Source: JAGWRI01 sp035700805 (GTDB taxonomy: Bacteria > Gemmatimonadota > Gemmatimonadetes > Gemmatimonadales > Gemmatimonadaceae). Taken from it: a stretch of DNA of 58,001 bases. Location: NCBI GenBank assembly GCA_035700805.1, contig DASSOG010000016.1:1-58001 (forward strand), read 5' to 3'. Of this stretch, positions 8,235 through 16,438 are shown piece after piece. Under the pieces are notes generated by a model. The model ran no database searches, was not told where the DNA came from, and was given only the letters and a program-made list of their open reading frames with translations. The translations under genes were made by a program, and so were the position numbers. Positions within the stretch are counted from its first letter, which is position 1; every line of letters begins with the position of its first letter.

Positions 8235-8346
8235 TGCGGTATCCGCGTAATCCGCCCGATCCGCGGAATCGCAGTGAGCAGTGCACAGTGCCTAATCGTA
8301 CCACATGCGGTATCCGCGTAATCCGCCCGATCCGCGTGATCGCAGT
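8235..8346. repeat. two direct copies of a 41-bp repeat, 71-bp period
   Basis: Copies at 8235-8275 and 8306-8346 begin TGCGGTATCCGCGTAATCCG and end in CGCAGT; they differ at two positions. Sequence beyond each copy also matches (CGTACC-CA), and the second flank is the end of the permease gene, so the unit looks like a tandem duplication reaching into the last codons of that gene. The motif resembles short intergenic GGATTACGCGGAT repeats seen in many bacterial genomes. Confidence 0.75.
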
Positions 8347-8349
8347 ATC

Positions 8350-9576
8350 TTATTCGTACCGCAGCGCAACAATCGGATCGAGCGTTGACGCCCGCCGCGC
8401 CGGCCACACCCCGAACAGCACCCCCACCACGGCCGAGAAGCCGAAGGCAATGCCTATTGCCGCCGTGGAGATCTGCGTGTTCCAGCCCGCGGTCTTGCTC
8501 ATGATCTGCGCGCCCCCCGCTCCCAGGGCGATCCCGATGATCCCTCCCAGACAGCAGAGCACCACCGCCTCGATGAGGAACTGCAGCAGGATGTTCCACT
8601 TGGTGGCGCCCAGCGCCTTGCGGATGCCGATCTCGCGTGTGCGCTCCGTGACCGACACCAGCATGATGTTCATGATGCCGATGCCGCCCACCAGCAGGCT
8701 CACGCCCGCGATGCCGGCCAGCAGGTACGTGAACACCGCGGTCGTCTCGGCGGTGGTGGTGAGGAAATCGGTCTGGCTGCGGATCTGGAAGTCGTCGGGG
8801 TCATCGGCACGCAGCCGATGCTGCCGGCGCAGCGCCTTCTGGATCTCGGCCATGGCCATCGGGATGTTGTCCTCACTGGAGGCCAGCACGTTGATGGACC
8901 GCACGATGTTGCTGCCGAACACGCGATAGCGGCCGGTGGTGATCGGGATGAGGATCTGGTCGTCCGGGTCGCCGAAGGTGCTGCCCTGACCCTTGGGCTC
9001 CGTGGTGCCGATGACGGTGAACAGCACGCCGCCAATGCGGATGTCCTCGCCGACGAGGGCGTCCGGCGTGCTGAGGCCGAAGCTCGCGGTCACGGTGGGG
9101 CCCACCACGGCCACGCGCCGCTGTCCCTGGTCTTCCGCCTCGGTGAACATGCGGCCGGAGGCCAGCTTGTAGTTGCGGACGGTCAGGTAGTTGGCCGTGG
9201 TGCCGATGATCGAGGTATTCGTATTCTTGTTGGTCCAGGTGACCTGGGCGCTCTTCTGCATCTCCGGTTCCACGGCGACGACGTCCGGCAGGTTATCGGG
9301 GTCGTCCAGCGCCTTGGCGTCCTCGATGGTCATGCGCTTGCGCTGGCCGCCGATGGCGGCGCCAAAGCCGCGCTGCTGCCCCGGGCTCACGCTGAGCAGC
9401 GTGGTGCCAAGGGAGGCAATGCGGTCCTTGACGGCCTGCTGCGCACCGCTGCCGAGGGCGACCATGGCGATGACCGCCGCCACGCCGATGACGATACCCA
9501 GCATGGTGAGCAGCGAGCGCAGCTTGTTGGCGCGCAGGGCCCCGAGGGCCACGCTGATGATTTCGCCGATGAGCAT
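8350..9576 (-). CDS. MacB-type ABC transporter permease (FtsX domain)
   Basis: The 408-residue protein starts at ATG 9576 with GGAG upstream. It has an N-terminal helix with the sequence LGALRANKLRSLLTMLGIVI, a large periplasmic MacB_PCD domain, then three C-terminal helices containing GGIGIMNIMLVSVTERTREI. This is the permease half of MacB/LolCE-like transporters, which move peptides, lipids or drugs across the envelope using ATP hydrolysed by a partner. It has no ATPase domain and no ATPase gene lies beside it. The gene starts 22 bp after the HlyD-like gene, so the two are likely co-transcribed. Confidence 0.92.
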   Translation of the reverse strand: MLIGEIISVALGALRANKLRSLLTMLGIVIGVAAVIAMVALGSGAQQAVKDRIASLGTTLLSVSPGQQRGFGAAIGGQRKRMTIEDAKALDDPDNLPDVVAVEPEMQKSAQVTWTNKNTNTSIIGTTANYLTVRNYKLASGRMFTEAEDQGQRRVAVVGPTVTASFGLSTPDALVGEDIRIGGVLFTVIGTTEPKGQGSTFGDPDDQILIPITTGRYRVFGSNIVRSINVLASSEDNIPMAMAEIQKALRRQHRLRADDPDDFQIRSQTDFLTTTAETTAVFTYLLAGIAGVSLLVGGIGIMNIMLVSVTERTREIGIRKALGATKWNILLQFLIEAVVLCCLGGIIGIALGAGGAQIMSKTAGWNTQISTAAIGIAFGFSAVVGVLFGVWPARRASTLDPIVALRYE

Positions 9577-9598
9577 GAGATGATCTCCGTCGGGGAGC

Positions 9599-11242
9599 TC
9601 AGCGTCCCCGGCCGCGGCTGCTGCTTCCACCCAGTGGACTGGCCGAGAACGACCGGAACCGATCCTGCTGCTGTTCGCGCTGGGCCTGCAGGCTCAGCAC
9701 GTTGAGCATCACCACGTTCTCGCCTTCCTTGAGGCCGCTGAGCACTTCGCTGTAGTCGAAGTTGCTCTGGCCCAGGGTCACCACGCGCGGCTTGTACACG
9801 CCGCTGTCCTCCACGAACACCAATGCCGTTCGCGGGCGCACCGTGAGGCCGCCAGGCGTGGTCTCCGGAGCAGCGGCCGCGGTCCCGCGGCCACCGCCAT
9901 TGGCGCCGCGCCCGCCGGCCTGGTTGCCGCCCTGCGCCATCATCTCGCGGCGTCGGCACGCGCTCACCTTGGCGCGGTCCACGCCGAGCGTGGTGTACAG
10001 CGGCTCCATCTGCGCCATCAGGGCCTGACGGTCGGCATCGGGGTCACGCAGCTTCGCGCTCAGGTCGTCCAGTTGCTGCTTTTCCTTCGGGTGCTTCTTG
10101 TAGGCCGCGTCGATGGCGGAGCAATCGGCGTCAGTCACCTGCACCTGCTGGAAGCCACCGCGGCGTCCGTTGCCGCCCTGCGCGCCGCCGCCCTGGGCGC
10201 CGCCGCCATTGCGGCCGCCGCTGCGGCGGGCGCCGCCGCCCCCGCCACCGCCGAACCCGCCGCCAAAGCCGCCGGTCATCTGCGCCCGGACCTGTGCCTG
10301 GACACTGTCGGGGTTGAGGCCCAGCATGGCGGCCACGGCCACGCCTTCGCGCGTGGTCTTGATGGCGTCGTTGGAGACGGCGAGGACGCCGGCGCGGTCG
10401 TCCACCAGCGCGGAGACCTCGCCGTTCATGCCGGGGCGCAGGGCCCCGTCAAAGTTCTCCAGGTTCACGAGCACGGGGAACATGGTGACGCCCTGCTGCA
10501 CCACGGCCTGGGGTTCGATCTTCTCGATCTTGCCCTCGAAGCGGCGGTCGGGGAACGCATCCACCACCACGGTGGCGGGCTCATTCGGGCGGATGTTGCC
10601 GATGTCCGTCTCGTTGAAGTACGCGCGCATGCGCACGTGGGACAGGTCGGCCATCTTGAGCAGCGTGGTGCCGCCCGAGACGGAGTTGGTGGACGACTGG
10701 ATGATCTGGCCCACCTGCACGTCCTTCTCGATGATGGTGCCGCTGGTCACGGCGCGCACCGTGGCGTCGGCCAGCGCCTGCGCGGCCAGGTCCAGGTTGG
10801 CCTGCTGGCGGACGGACGTGGCCTGGGCGCTCTCGTAGGTGAGCCGGGCCTGTTCGTTTTCCTGTGGCGTGATCACCTTGGCGGCGAGCATCTCGTCGCT
10901 GCGGGCCTTCTGGGCCTTGGCCACTTCCAGTTGGGCGCGGGCCGAGTTGAGGTCGGCGCTGGCCTGCTCGAACTGCTTCTGGACGGTCTGGGTGTCGATC
11001 TGGGCCAGGAGGTCGCCGGGCTTGACGATGGAACCGGTTTCCACGGGCATCTTCATGATCATGCCGGAGGCCTTGGAGCGCACCTCGACGATGACGATGG
11101 GCTCGATGGCGCCGTTGGCCTCGGACGTGACGACGATGTCGCGGCGCTGGACGGGCTGGGTCTGCACCGGCGGGAGCTTGCCCTTGTTGGTGCTGCAGGC
11201 GGCCGCTGCCGTGAGGGCGATCAGGGGGAGAATCTTGTTCAC
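9599..11242 (-). CDS. HlyD/MacA-type periplasmic adaptor with large low-complexity insert
   Basis: The 547-residue product begins with a probable lipoprotein signal (LIALTAAAAC). It has the usual adaptor order: lipoyl half-motif (ARSKASGM-like region near 55-85), a coiled-coil hairpin (about 105-175), the second lipoyl half and a beta-barrel (about 215-290). Two Gly/Arg/Asn-rich stretches (about 322-365 and 440-470) flank a helical segment of about 75 residues with Cys and the string DAAYKKHPKEKQQLDDL before the membrane-proximal domain resumes (VRPRTALVFVEDSGVYKPRV). This insert is unusual for the family. It would bridge the MacB-like permease and TolC. Confidence 0.9.
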   Translation of the reverse strand: MNKILPLIALTAAAACSTNKGKLPPVQTQPVQRRDIVVTSEANGAIEPIVIVEVRSKASGMIMKMPVETGSIVKPGDLLAQIDTQTVQKQFEQASADLNSARAQLEVAKAQKARSDEMLAAKVITPQENEQARLTYESAQATSVRQQANLDLAAQALADATVRAVTSGTIIEKDVQVGQIIQSSTNSVSGGTTLLKMADLSHVRMRAYFNETDIGNIRPNEPATVVVDAFPDRRFEGKIEKIEPQAVVQQGVTMFPVLVNLENFDGALRPGMNGEVSALVDDRAGVLAVSNDAIKTTREGVAVAAMLGLNPDSVQAQVRAQMTGGFGGGFGGGGGGGARRSGGRNGGGAQGGGAQGGNGRRGGFQQVQVTDADCSAIDAAYKKHPKEKQQLDDLSAKLRDPDADRQALMAQMEPLYTTLGVDRAKVSACRRREMMAQGGNQAGGRGANGGGRGTAAAAPETTPGGLTVRPRTALVFVEDSGVYKPRVVTLGQSNFDYSEVLSGLKEGENVVMLNVLSLQAQREQQQDRFRSFSASPLGGSSSRGRGR

Positions 11243-11302
11243 GAACCGGTTCCTCGGGTCAGTATGCGAGTACAGCTAGCCCTAGATACGGAGGGCCCTG
11301 AT

Positions 11303-11342
11303 AAAACGCTGGCCCGGACCAGTGGCGCGTCCGGGCCAGCGT
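11303..11342 (-). terminator. strong intrinsic terminator between tolC-like and hlyD-like genes
   Basis: ACGCTGGCCCGGA pairs perfectly over 13 bp with TCCGGGCCAGCGT (11306-11342, 11-base loop), and the minus-strand product continues TTTTATC. It lies 22 bp after the TolC-like stop. It would end the sigma-to-tolC transcript or allow only readthrough into the adaptor and permease genes. Confidence 0.85.
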
Positions 11343-11364
11343 CTGCCGTGTGGCGTGGGGGCGG

Positions 11365-12669
11365 TCAGTTGAGATTGCGCCCGATGAGCTGTTCGATCTG
11401 GGCCTTGGTGGTGCGGTAGTTCAGCCGGTACTGGATGAGCTGGACGCGGGCCTGATTGAGCGCCGTCTGCGACGTCAGCACGTCGAGCAGGGTGGAGGCG
11501 CCGGCCGCGTAGCGCTGCTGCTGCACGCGGAGGTCTTCCTCGGCGGCGGCGACGGACTGCTGCTGGATGCGGAGCTGCTCTTCGAGGGTCTCCAGGCTGG
11601 CCACGAACTGGACGACGCTCTGCTGGGCGGCCATCTGGGCGTCGCGGAGGCTGGCCCTGGCGTTCACGACGCCGACGTCGGCGCGCGCGCGCGTTTCCTC
11701 GCGCGTCCAGTTGTCAAAAATATTATACCTGAGAGAGAGCGTGAGGCCCTTGTTGTACCGCAGGCTCCCACCCCCGAGGCCATAATACTTATCGCTGCCC
11801 GAACCGCCGCGGGAATAAGCAATCGAGATGGAGGGCAGGTACCCCCCAAAGGCCGACGAGTTAGCGGCCTTGGCGGTGGCCAGGGCGGCCTCGGCGCTTC
11901 GGACAGCCGGGCCGTTCAAGGCCAGCTGCGCCATGGTGGTGCTGTCCACCGGCGTCAGGGCCTGGTCCAGCGTGTCGGACGGGGTGGCGGTGACCAGGTA
12001 TGGGGTACCCACCAGCCGGGTCAGGGACGCGCTTGCCACCTTCTTGTTATTCCGCGCGTTGAGGAGCGCGAGGCGGGCATTGCCGACCGCGATGGCCGAG
12101 CGGAGCGAATCGGAGCGGGTGACGGCGCCGGCCGTGAGCTTGGCCACCGACACCTTCAACTGTTCCTGTGCCTGCTGCAACTGAGCCTGCGCCGCCGCTT
12201 CGGATTCCTCGGCGGCCAGGATGTTGTAGTACTGTGTCTTCACGTTCAGCGCGATGGTGTAGCGCTGCGTGACCTGGTTGGCTTCGGCGCTGTGCACCGA
12301 GGCCTTTGCCGTGCGGATGTTATCGAACATGCGGCCGCCGTCGAACAGCGTGAGGCTGGAGCTCAGGCTGGTGCTGTAGGTCCAGGGCTGCACGATGCTG
12401 ACGAACTGGCCGTTGGGGTTCTGCGCGATGCCGGTGGATTGCCGCTGCGACATGGACCATGAGAGGTTCGGGATCAGGGCCGCGTAGGCCGAGGTCACAG
12501 CGGCGCTGCTCGTGCGCACCTGGCCTTCCGCCGAGATGGCGGATGGCGAGTTGGTCGTGGCGAGCTCAATGGCGCGCTCAAGCGTGATCGGATGCAGCGA
12601 GTCGGCGGTGGCGGGGCCCTGAGCCGCGAGGGCCATGGGCAGCACCGCGAGCATGAACAGCGTCTTCAT
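11365..12669 (-). CDS. TolC-family outer-membrane efflux protein
   Basis: The product has 434 residues, a signal peptide (MKTLFMLAVLPMALAAQ) and two OEP repeats of long amphipathic helices. The first begins ITLERAIELATTNSPS and the second ends LLDVLTSQTALNQARVQLIQ and a YRTTKAQIEQLIGRNL close, both typical of TolC homologues. TolC trimers form the outer-membrane duct for ABC or RND pumps. The ATG overlaps the stop of the preceding Spy-like gene by 4 bp, showing translational coupling with the sigma-factor run. The adaptor and permease lie downstream beyond a terminator. Confidence 0.93.
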   Translation of the reverse strand: MKTLFMLAVLPMALAAQGPATADSLHPITLERAIELATTNSPSAISAEGQVRTSSAAVTSAYAALIPNLSWSMSQRQSTGIAQNPNGQFVSIVQPWTYSTSLSSSLTLFDGGRMFDNIRTAKASVHSAEANQVTQRYTIALNVKTQYYNILAAEESEAAAQAQLQQAQEQLKVSVAKLTAGAVTRSDSLRSAIAVGNARLALLNARNNKKVASASLTRLVGTPYLVTATPSDTLDQALTPVDSTTMAQLALNGPAVRSAEAALATAKAANSSAFGGYLPSISIAYSRGGSGSDKYYGLGGGSLRYNKGLTLSLRYNIFDNWTREETRARADVGVVNARASLRDAQMAAQQSVVQFVASLETLEEQLRIQQQSVAAAEEDLRVQQQRYAAGASTLLDVLTSQTALNQARVQLIQYRLNYRTTKAQIEQLIGRNLN

Positions 12670-13091
12670 CGTTTACAGGCGTCCTGTCGCAGGTTGGAAG
12701 ATCGATGGCGTGTGGTGTCGCCGCGGGCGCGACGCACGGAGTCCGCGCGGGTGCGGCGAGTGGAGTCGGCCCGGAGGCGGGCGTCGAGTGCCTCGCGCTG
12801 GGTTGGCGTGAGCAGCTCGCGAAAGCGCTGCCGCCCGTCCAGCCGGATGGAGTCGAGCACCGGATATACCGGGGCCGACACGCGGGACAACGCACAGTTG
12901 GTGGCGTCCCAGATGGAGTCGGAGCTGGCGCGCTGCGCGGCCGTGAGGCCGAGGTCGTTGTACATGGTGGTGCGTTCCGCCCAGCTATGGGGCGGCTGGT
13001 GCAGCACGCGATCGGCGGAGAAGCCGAGCACGCCTCCCACGAGCACCGCGCCGAGGAGGAAGAGCAGGGCCTGCTGCTTGGGACGAGCCAT
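12666..13091 (-). CDS. membrane-anchored Spy/CpxP-like protein
   Basis: The 141-residue protein has an N-terminal membrane helix (LLFLLGAVLVGGVLGF) and a mainly helical, charged periplasmic part with two LTxxQ motifs (LTAAQ near 50 and LTPTQ near 95). These are the marks of Spy/CpxP and heavy-metal-sensor proteins. A basic Arg/Asp/Thr-rich tail ends it. It sits between the anti-sigma-like gene and tolC, overlapping the latter by 4 bp, so a role in sensing or buffering envelope stress is likely but inferred. Confidence 0.72.
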   Translation of the reverse strand: MARPKQQALLFLLGAVLVGGVLGFSADRVLHQPPHSWAERTTMYNDLGLTAAQRASSDSIWDATNCALSRVSAPVYPVLDSIRLDGRQRFRELLTPTQREALDARLRADSTRRTRADSVRRARGDTTRHRSSNLRQDACKR

Positions 13092-13103
13092 GGGGTCGGC
13101 CCC

Positions 13104-13472
13104 TCAGTCGCGCGAGAGCACGTAGCGCGCCGTGCCGTCGCGCTGGTCCTGCAGCATGGGGCGGGCAATGGCTTCCGTGGGCCGCGCCACCGGGGCCAGC
13201 AGCGCCTCGTAGGCCGCCGCCTGCTCCACCTCGTGCGTGCGGTACAGTGCCGCTCCGCAGGCCAGGATGAGCGCCGCCGCGGCCAGCAGCGCGGGCCGGG
13301 TCCACCGGCTCAACTCCGACCGCCAGTCCAGCTCGGCGTCGGCAATGCGCTGCATCACGCGCGCCTCGAGCTCGCTCCAGTACGAAGCGTCGTCGGGGGC
13401 GGCATACAGCGCGCGCAGTTCGCGCGTCACGTCGTCCTCCTCGTGCCCGTGTACCAGGTGCAGGTTGCTCAT
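13104..13472 (-). CDS. anti-sigma factor-like single-pass membrane protein
   Basis: The 122-residue product has an acidic N-terminal cytoplasmic part of about 60 residues (HGHEEDDVTRELRALYAAPD), one membrane helix (PALLAAAALILACGAALY) and a 40-residue outer part. Its start overlaps the ECF sigma stop by 4 bp, the usual sigma/anti-sigma arrangement. No HxxxCxxC zinc motif is present, so it is not a ZAS-type anti-sigma factor. The function is assigned mainly from position and topology. Confidence 0.7.
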   Translation of the reverse strand: MSNLHLVHGHEEDDVTRELRALYAAPDDASYWSELEARVMQRIADAELDWRSELSRWTRPALLAAAALILACGAALYRTHEVEQAAAYEALLAPVARPTEAIARPMLQDQRDGTARYVLSRD

Positions 13473-14059
13473 AGGTCGCTCCGTACATCTCGCAGGAGCC
13501 CGCGCAGCGTCGCGCGAGCGTGGTGCAGGTCCGATCGCGCCGTCCCCTCGGGAATCCCGAGCATCTGGCCGATCTCGCCATGCGTGAACCCTTCAACATC
13601 GTGCAACACGATCACTGATCGCTGCCGCTCGGTCAGCCGGGCAATTGCGTCGGCCAGCCGCGTCCGGAGTTCATCCGCCTCGCCCGGATCGCGAAAGGGC
13701 AGCGCAACGGTCTCCGTCAATTCGTCCGTCTCTCGTACCTTTCGCCGCCGGACCAGGTCCAGCGCCGAATTTGCCATGATGCGATACAGCCACGCCCCGA
13801 ACGGCTGGTCCGGCAGGAACCGGTCCAGCGCGCGGTAGGCATGAAGGAATCCTTCCTGCACCGCGTCCTCCGCATCCTCGTGCGTCACCACGATGGCGCG
13901 GGCCACTGCATACGCCCGGCGCTCGTGCAGCCGCACCAGGGCCGCAAAGGCATCCTGGTCGCCGCGTTGGGCCGCCAACACGTAGTCCCGCTCCGTCCGT
14001 CCCGCCTCAGCCACGGACAGTGGCGCCGGAAGGGTGTGAGGTGCGATTGCCACGGTCAT
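13469..14059 (-). CDS. ECF-family RNA polymerase sigma factor
   Basis: From ATG 14059 the product is 196 residues. Region 2 includes AFAALVRLHERRAYAVARAI, then EDAVQEGFLHAYRALDRF and FGAWLYRIMANSALDLVRRR. Region 4 includes LTERQRSVIVLHDVEGFTHG and LGIPEGTARSDLHHARATLR. The longer open frame to 14182 overlaps the HD-domain gene and lacks conserved sequence. ECF sigmas direct transcription in response to envelope or other stress; here the likely targets are its own run with the Spy-like and TolC genes. Confidence 0.93.
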   Translation of the reverse strand: MTVAIAPHTLPAPLSVAEAGRTERDYVLAAQRGDQDAFAALVRLHERRAYAVARAIVVTHEDAEDAVQEGFLHAYRALDRFLPDQPFGAWLYRIMANSALDLVRRRKVRETDELTETVALPFRDPGEADELRTRLADAIARLTERQRSVIVLHDVEGFTHGEIGQMLGIPEGTARSDLHHARATLRGLLRDVRSDL

Positions 14060-14120
14060 CGGCGCCCCGCCGCCGTCCTGATGGATGTACGCGGATGGCC
14101 ATGGGGGCGTTGAACCTCGC

Positions 14121-14720
14121 TCACGCGGGGCCGGCCGTCCCGGCCAGCCCCAACTGGGGCGCCGCGCCACGCATGGCGTCAATCACCAACTGGATATGCG
14201 CATCCAGGTCCACGCCCAGTTCCTGCGCGCCCTGGGTCACATCCTCGCGGCTCACGCCGCGCGCGAATGCCTTGTCCTTCATCTTCTTGCGGACGGACCT
14301 GGCGTCCACGTCGAACACACTCCGGCTGGGCTTCACCAGCGCCGTGGCCGTGATGAGCCCCGTCAGCTCGTCCACCGCGAACAGGGCGCGCGCCATGGGC
14401 GTGGTGCGCGGCGTATGGCAGTAGGCGGCGTGGCCCAGGATGGCCTGGCAGATGTCCTCGGGCCATCCCCGCGCCCGCAGGACGCCGACGCCATGCGCGG
14501 GGTGCTCTTCGGTGGCGGAATGCGCGGCGTTGGGATAACGCTCATAGTCGAAATCGTGCATCAGGCCCGCCAGTCCCCAGCGCTCCGGGTCCTCGCCGAA
14601 CTTCACCGCGTACGCGCGCATGGCCGCTTCCACCGCGAACATGTGCTTGCGGAGGGAGTCGCTCGCCGTGTACTCCTGCATGAGGGCCAGGGCGGAGTCG
14701 CGCGTGGGAAGTTCCGGCAT
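14121..14720 (-). CDS. HD-domain hydrolase
   Basis: From ATG 14720 (AGGTGA eight bases upstream) the product is 199 residues. It has a helical HD fold: RKHMFAVEAAMRAYA supplies the first His and LAGLMHDFDYERYP the HD pair. EEHPAHGVG and ILGHAAYC provide further His residues. These resemble the HDIG-type hydrolases that act on nucleotides or phosphoesters. The C-terminal third (RSVFDVDARSVRKKMKDKAF) is typical of the same small family. A GTG at 14732 is an alternative start. The substrate is unknown. Confidence 0.85.
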   Translation of the reverse strand: MPELPTRDSALALMQEYTASDSLRKHMFAVEAAMRAYAVKFGEDPERWGLAGLMHDFDYERYPNAAHSATEEHPAHGVGVLRARGWPEDICQAILGHAAYCHTPRTTPMARALFAVDELTGLITATALVKPSRSVFDVDARSVRKKMKDKAFARGVSREDVTQGAQELGVDLDAHIQLVIDAMRGAAPQLGLAGTAGPA

Positions 14721-14924
14721 CTGCGTGATCACCTGCGGCTGAAGTTCACCCGATGGTCGTAATTATGATGGGTCCGGGAGCGAATTGTTAGCGGTGAAAT
14801 ACCGAAAAATGCATGTGCGCAGGAACTGCACGGCGCCGCGCATTTTCCGCACCGAAATTGGCTACCGCACACCCCTGAACGTGCCACACTCGCACTCTAC
14901 CGGCCGCGCGGGATTTGACGACGA

Positions 14925-14960
14925 AGGGCCCGCGGGGAGGAATGCTCCCTCGCGGGCCCT
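14925..14960 (-). terminator. long GC-rich hairpin in the 14721-15038 gap
   Basis: AGGGCCCGCG (14925-14934) pairs perfectly with CGCGGGCCCT (14951-14960), extended by an imperfect GGGAGG/CTCCCT pairing. It lies about 80 bp past the stop of the small membrane gene at 15039, so it may end the cyclophilin transcript. There is no clear T run. Nothing else with coding character was seen in this 318-bp gap. Confidence 0.45.
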
Positions 14961-15038
14961 CGCGGGCGGTGCTCCACAGGACGTGACGGCCGCGGGAATG
15001 CGGCGGCCACGACGCTGACGCTCGCCGGAATCCGCGGC

Positions 15039-15194
15039 TCAGCCCGCCTGTTCCGTGGTGGTGGCGCTGGCGTAATGGTCGTGCGTGATCTTCACGATGG
15101 ACAGCAGGATGGCCGCGACGATGAGGCCGCCGATGATCAGCCCGAGGAACCCCGCCTTCATGTCGCCGCGATGCGGCTCGCTGGATGTGCTCAT
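15039..15194 (-). CDS. 51-residue single-pass membrane protein
   Basis: ATG 15194 is preceded by GGAG at a six-base spacing. The product begins MSTSSEPHRGDMKAG, has one hydrophobic helix (FLGLIIGGLIVAAILLSIV) and a short polar tail (KITHDHYASATTTEQAG). It follows the cyclophilin gene by 24 bp in the same direction and is probably on the same transcript. Its size makes it easy to miss. I do not recognise a family. Confidence 0.75.
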   Translation of the reverse strand: MSTSSEPHRGDMKAGFLGLIIGGLIVAAILLSIVKITHDHYASATTTEQAG

Positions 15195-15218
15195 GTGTGC
15201 TCCGGTGGACGCGCGACG

Positions 15219-15680
15219 TCAGGCGACGCGCACGGTGTTCATGACGTCGTTCGGCTTGATGGACTGCATGACCTCGAGCCCCTTGGTGATCTGCCCGAAC
15301 ACGGTATGCACGCCATTCAGGTGCCGCGTGTTGCCCTCGTCCAGCACCATGAAGAACTGGCTGCCGCCCGTGTCCTTGCCGGCGTGCGCCATGGACAGCG
15401 CGCCCACCGCGTGCTTGTGCGGATTGCCGGCCGTCTCGCACTTGATCTTCCAGCCGGGTCCGCCGGTGCCAATGCGGGGATCCCCTTCCTTGAGGTCGCG
15501 CGAGAGCGGGTCGCCGCCCTGCACCACGAAGGCGGGAATCACGCGGTGAAATTTCACGCCGTCGTAGAAGTTCGAGTTGGCCAGCTTCTCGAAGTTGGCC
15601 ACGGTGTTGGGGGCTTCCTTGTCAAAGAGCTCGGCGACAATCGTGCCGCGATTGGTCTCGAAGGTGGCTGTCTTGCTCAC
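15219..15680 (-). CDS. cyclophilin-type peptidyl-prolyl cis-trans isomerase
   Basis: The 153-residue protein is a single cyclophilin domain. It contains VKFHRVIPAFVVQGGDP with the active-site Arg and Phe, SQFFMVLDEGNTRHLNGVHT, and VFGQITKGLEV, all family signatures. No signal peptide is visible, so it should act in the cytoplasm on proline peptide bonds during folding. It lies between the endonuclease III gene (80 bp upstream) and the 51-residue membrane protein. Confidence 0.95.
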   Translation of the reverse strand: MSKTATFETNRGTIVAELFDKEAPNTVANFEKLANSNFYDGVKFHRVIPAFVVQGGDPLSRDLKEGDPRIGTGGPGWKIKCETAGNPHKHAVGALSMAHAGKDTGGSQFFMVLDEGNTRHLNGVHTVFGQITKGLEVMQSIKPNDVMNTVRVA

Positions 15681-15760
15681 GGGGTGGGGACTGGAGAAAC
15701 GGTTGGACGGACTCGGCGAAAGCTAGCGTTTGCAGGAGCGGCGGCAAGCACGACACCACC

Positions 15761-16438
15761 TCACACGGTGGAACTCGGGCAGATGTCGTGGAGCATGCAG
15801 GCGGCGCACCGCGGAGTGCGCGCCACGCACACCTGCCGCCCGTGCTCAATGAGCAGGTGCGACAGGATGGTCCAGCGTTCGCGGGGAAAGAGCGGCATCA
15901 GCGCCTGCTCGATCTTCACGGGGTCGGTGGCTCGCGTAAGCCCCAGCCGCCGGGTGACGCGCGCCACGTGCGTGTCCACCACGATGCCCTCATCGCGGCC
16001 AAACGCATTGCCCAGGATCACGTTGGCGGTCTTGCGCCCCACACCCGGGAGTGCCACCAGCTCGGCCATGGAATCGGGGATCTCGCCGCCATGTCGCTCG
16101 ACCACGGCCGCGGCCATCCCGATCAGGTTGCGCGCCTTGTTGTGAAAGAACCCCGTGCTCCGGATGAGCGCCTCCACGTCTTCCTGCGCGGCCTCGGCCA
16201 GCGCGCTCGCGTCGGGGTACCGCGCAAAGAGCGCGGGGGTCACCATGTTCACGCGCTTGTCGGTGCACTGCGCGCTCAGGATGGTGGCCACCAGCAGTTG
16301 GTACGGCGTGCCGAAGTCGAGCGCGCAGTGCGCGTCGGGGTATTCGGAGAGCAGGCGCGTGAGGATGGTGCGGGCGTGGGGCTTGAGCGCGGCACCCCGC
16401 GGCACCGGGTGCCGGGGCTTACGACTCGACGCCGGCAT
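15761..16438 (-). CDS. nth: endonuclease III
   Basis: The 225-residue product has the HhH-GPD fold. The helix-hairpin-helix LPGVGRKTANVIL holds catalytic Lys136, VDTHVARVTRRLGL holds Asp155, and a four-cysteine iron-sulfur motif (Cys204, 211, 214, 220; spacing 6-2-5) ends the protein. The enzyme removes oxidised pyrimidines and nicks the abasic site in base-excision repair. Its start overlaps the previous gene by 20 bp, so the two are likely translated together. Confidence 0.96.
   Translation of the reverse strand: MPASSRKPRHPVPRGAALKPHARTILTRLLSEYPDAHCALDFGTPYQLLVATILSAQCTDKRVNMVTPALFARYPDASALAEAAQEDVEALIRSTGFFHNKARNLIGMAAAVVERHGGEIPDSMAELVALPGVGRKTANVILGNAFGRDEGIVVDTHVARVTRRLGLTRATDPVKIEQALMPLFPRERWTILSHLLIEHGRQVCVARTPRCAACMLHDICPSSTV

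Noticed and set aside
14785..15018. 77-codon plus-strand frame in the 14.7-15.0 kb gap
   Set aside because: It passes through a long hairpin, has no ribosome-binding site and no hydrophobic or conserved pattern.
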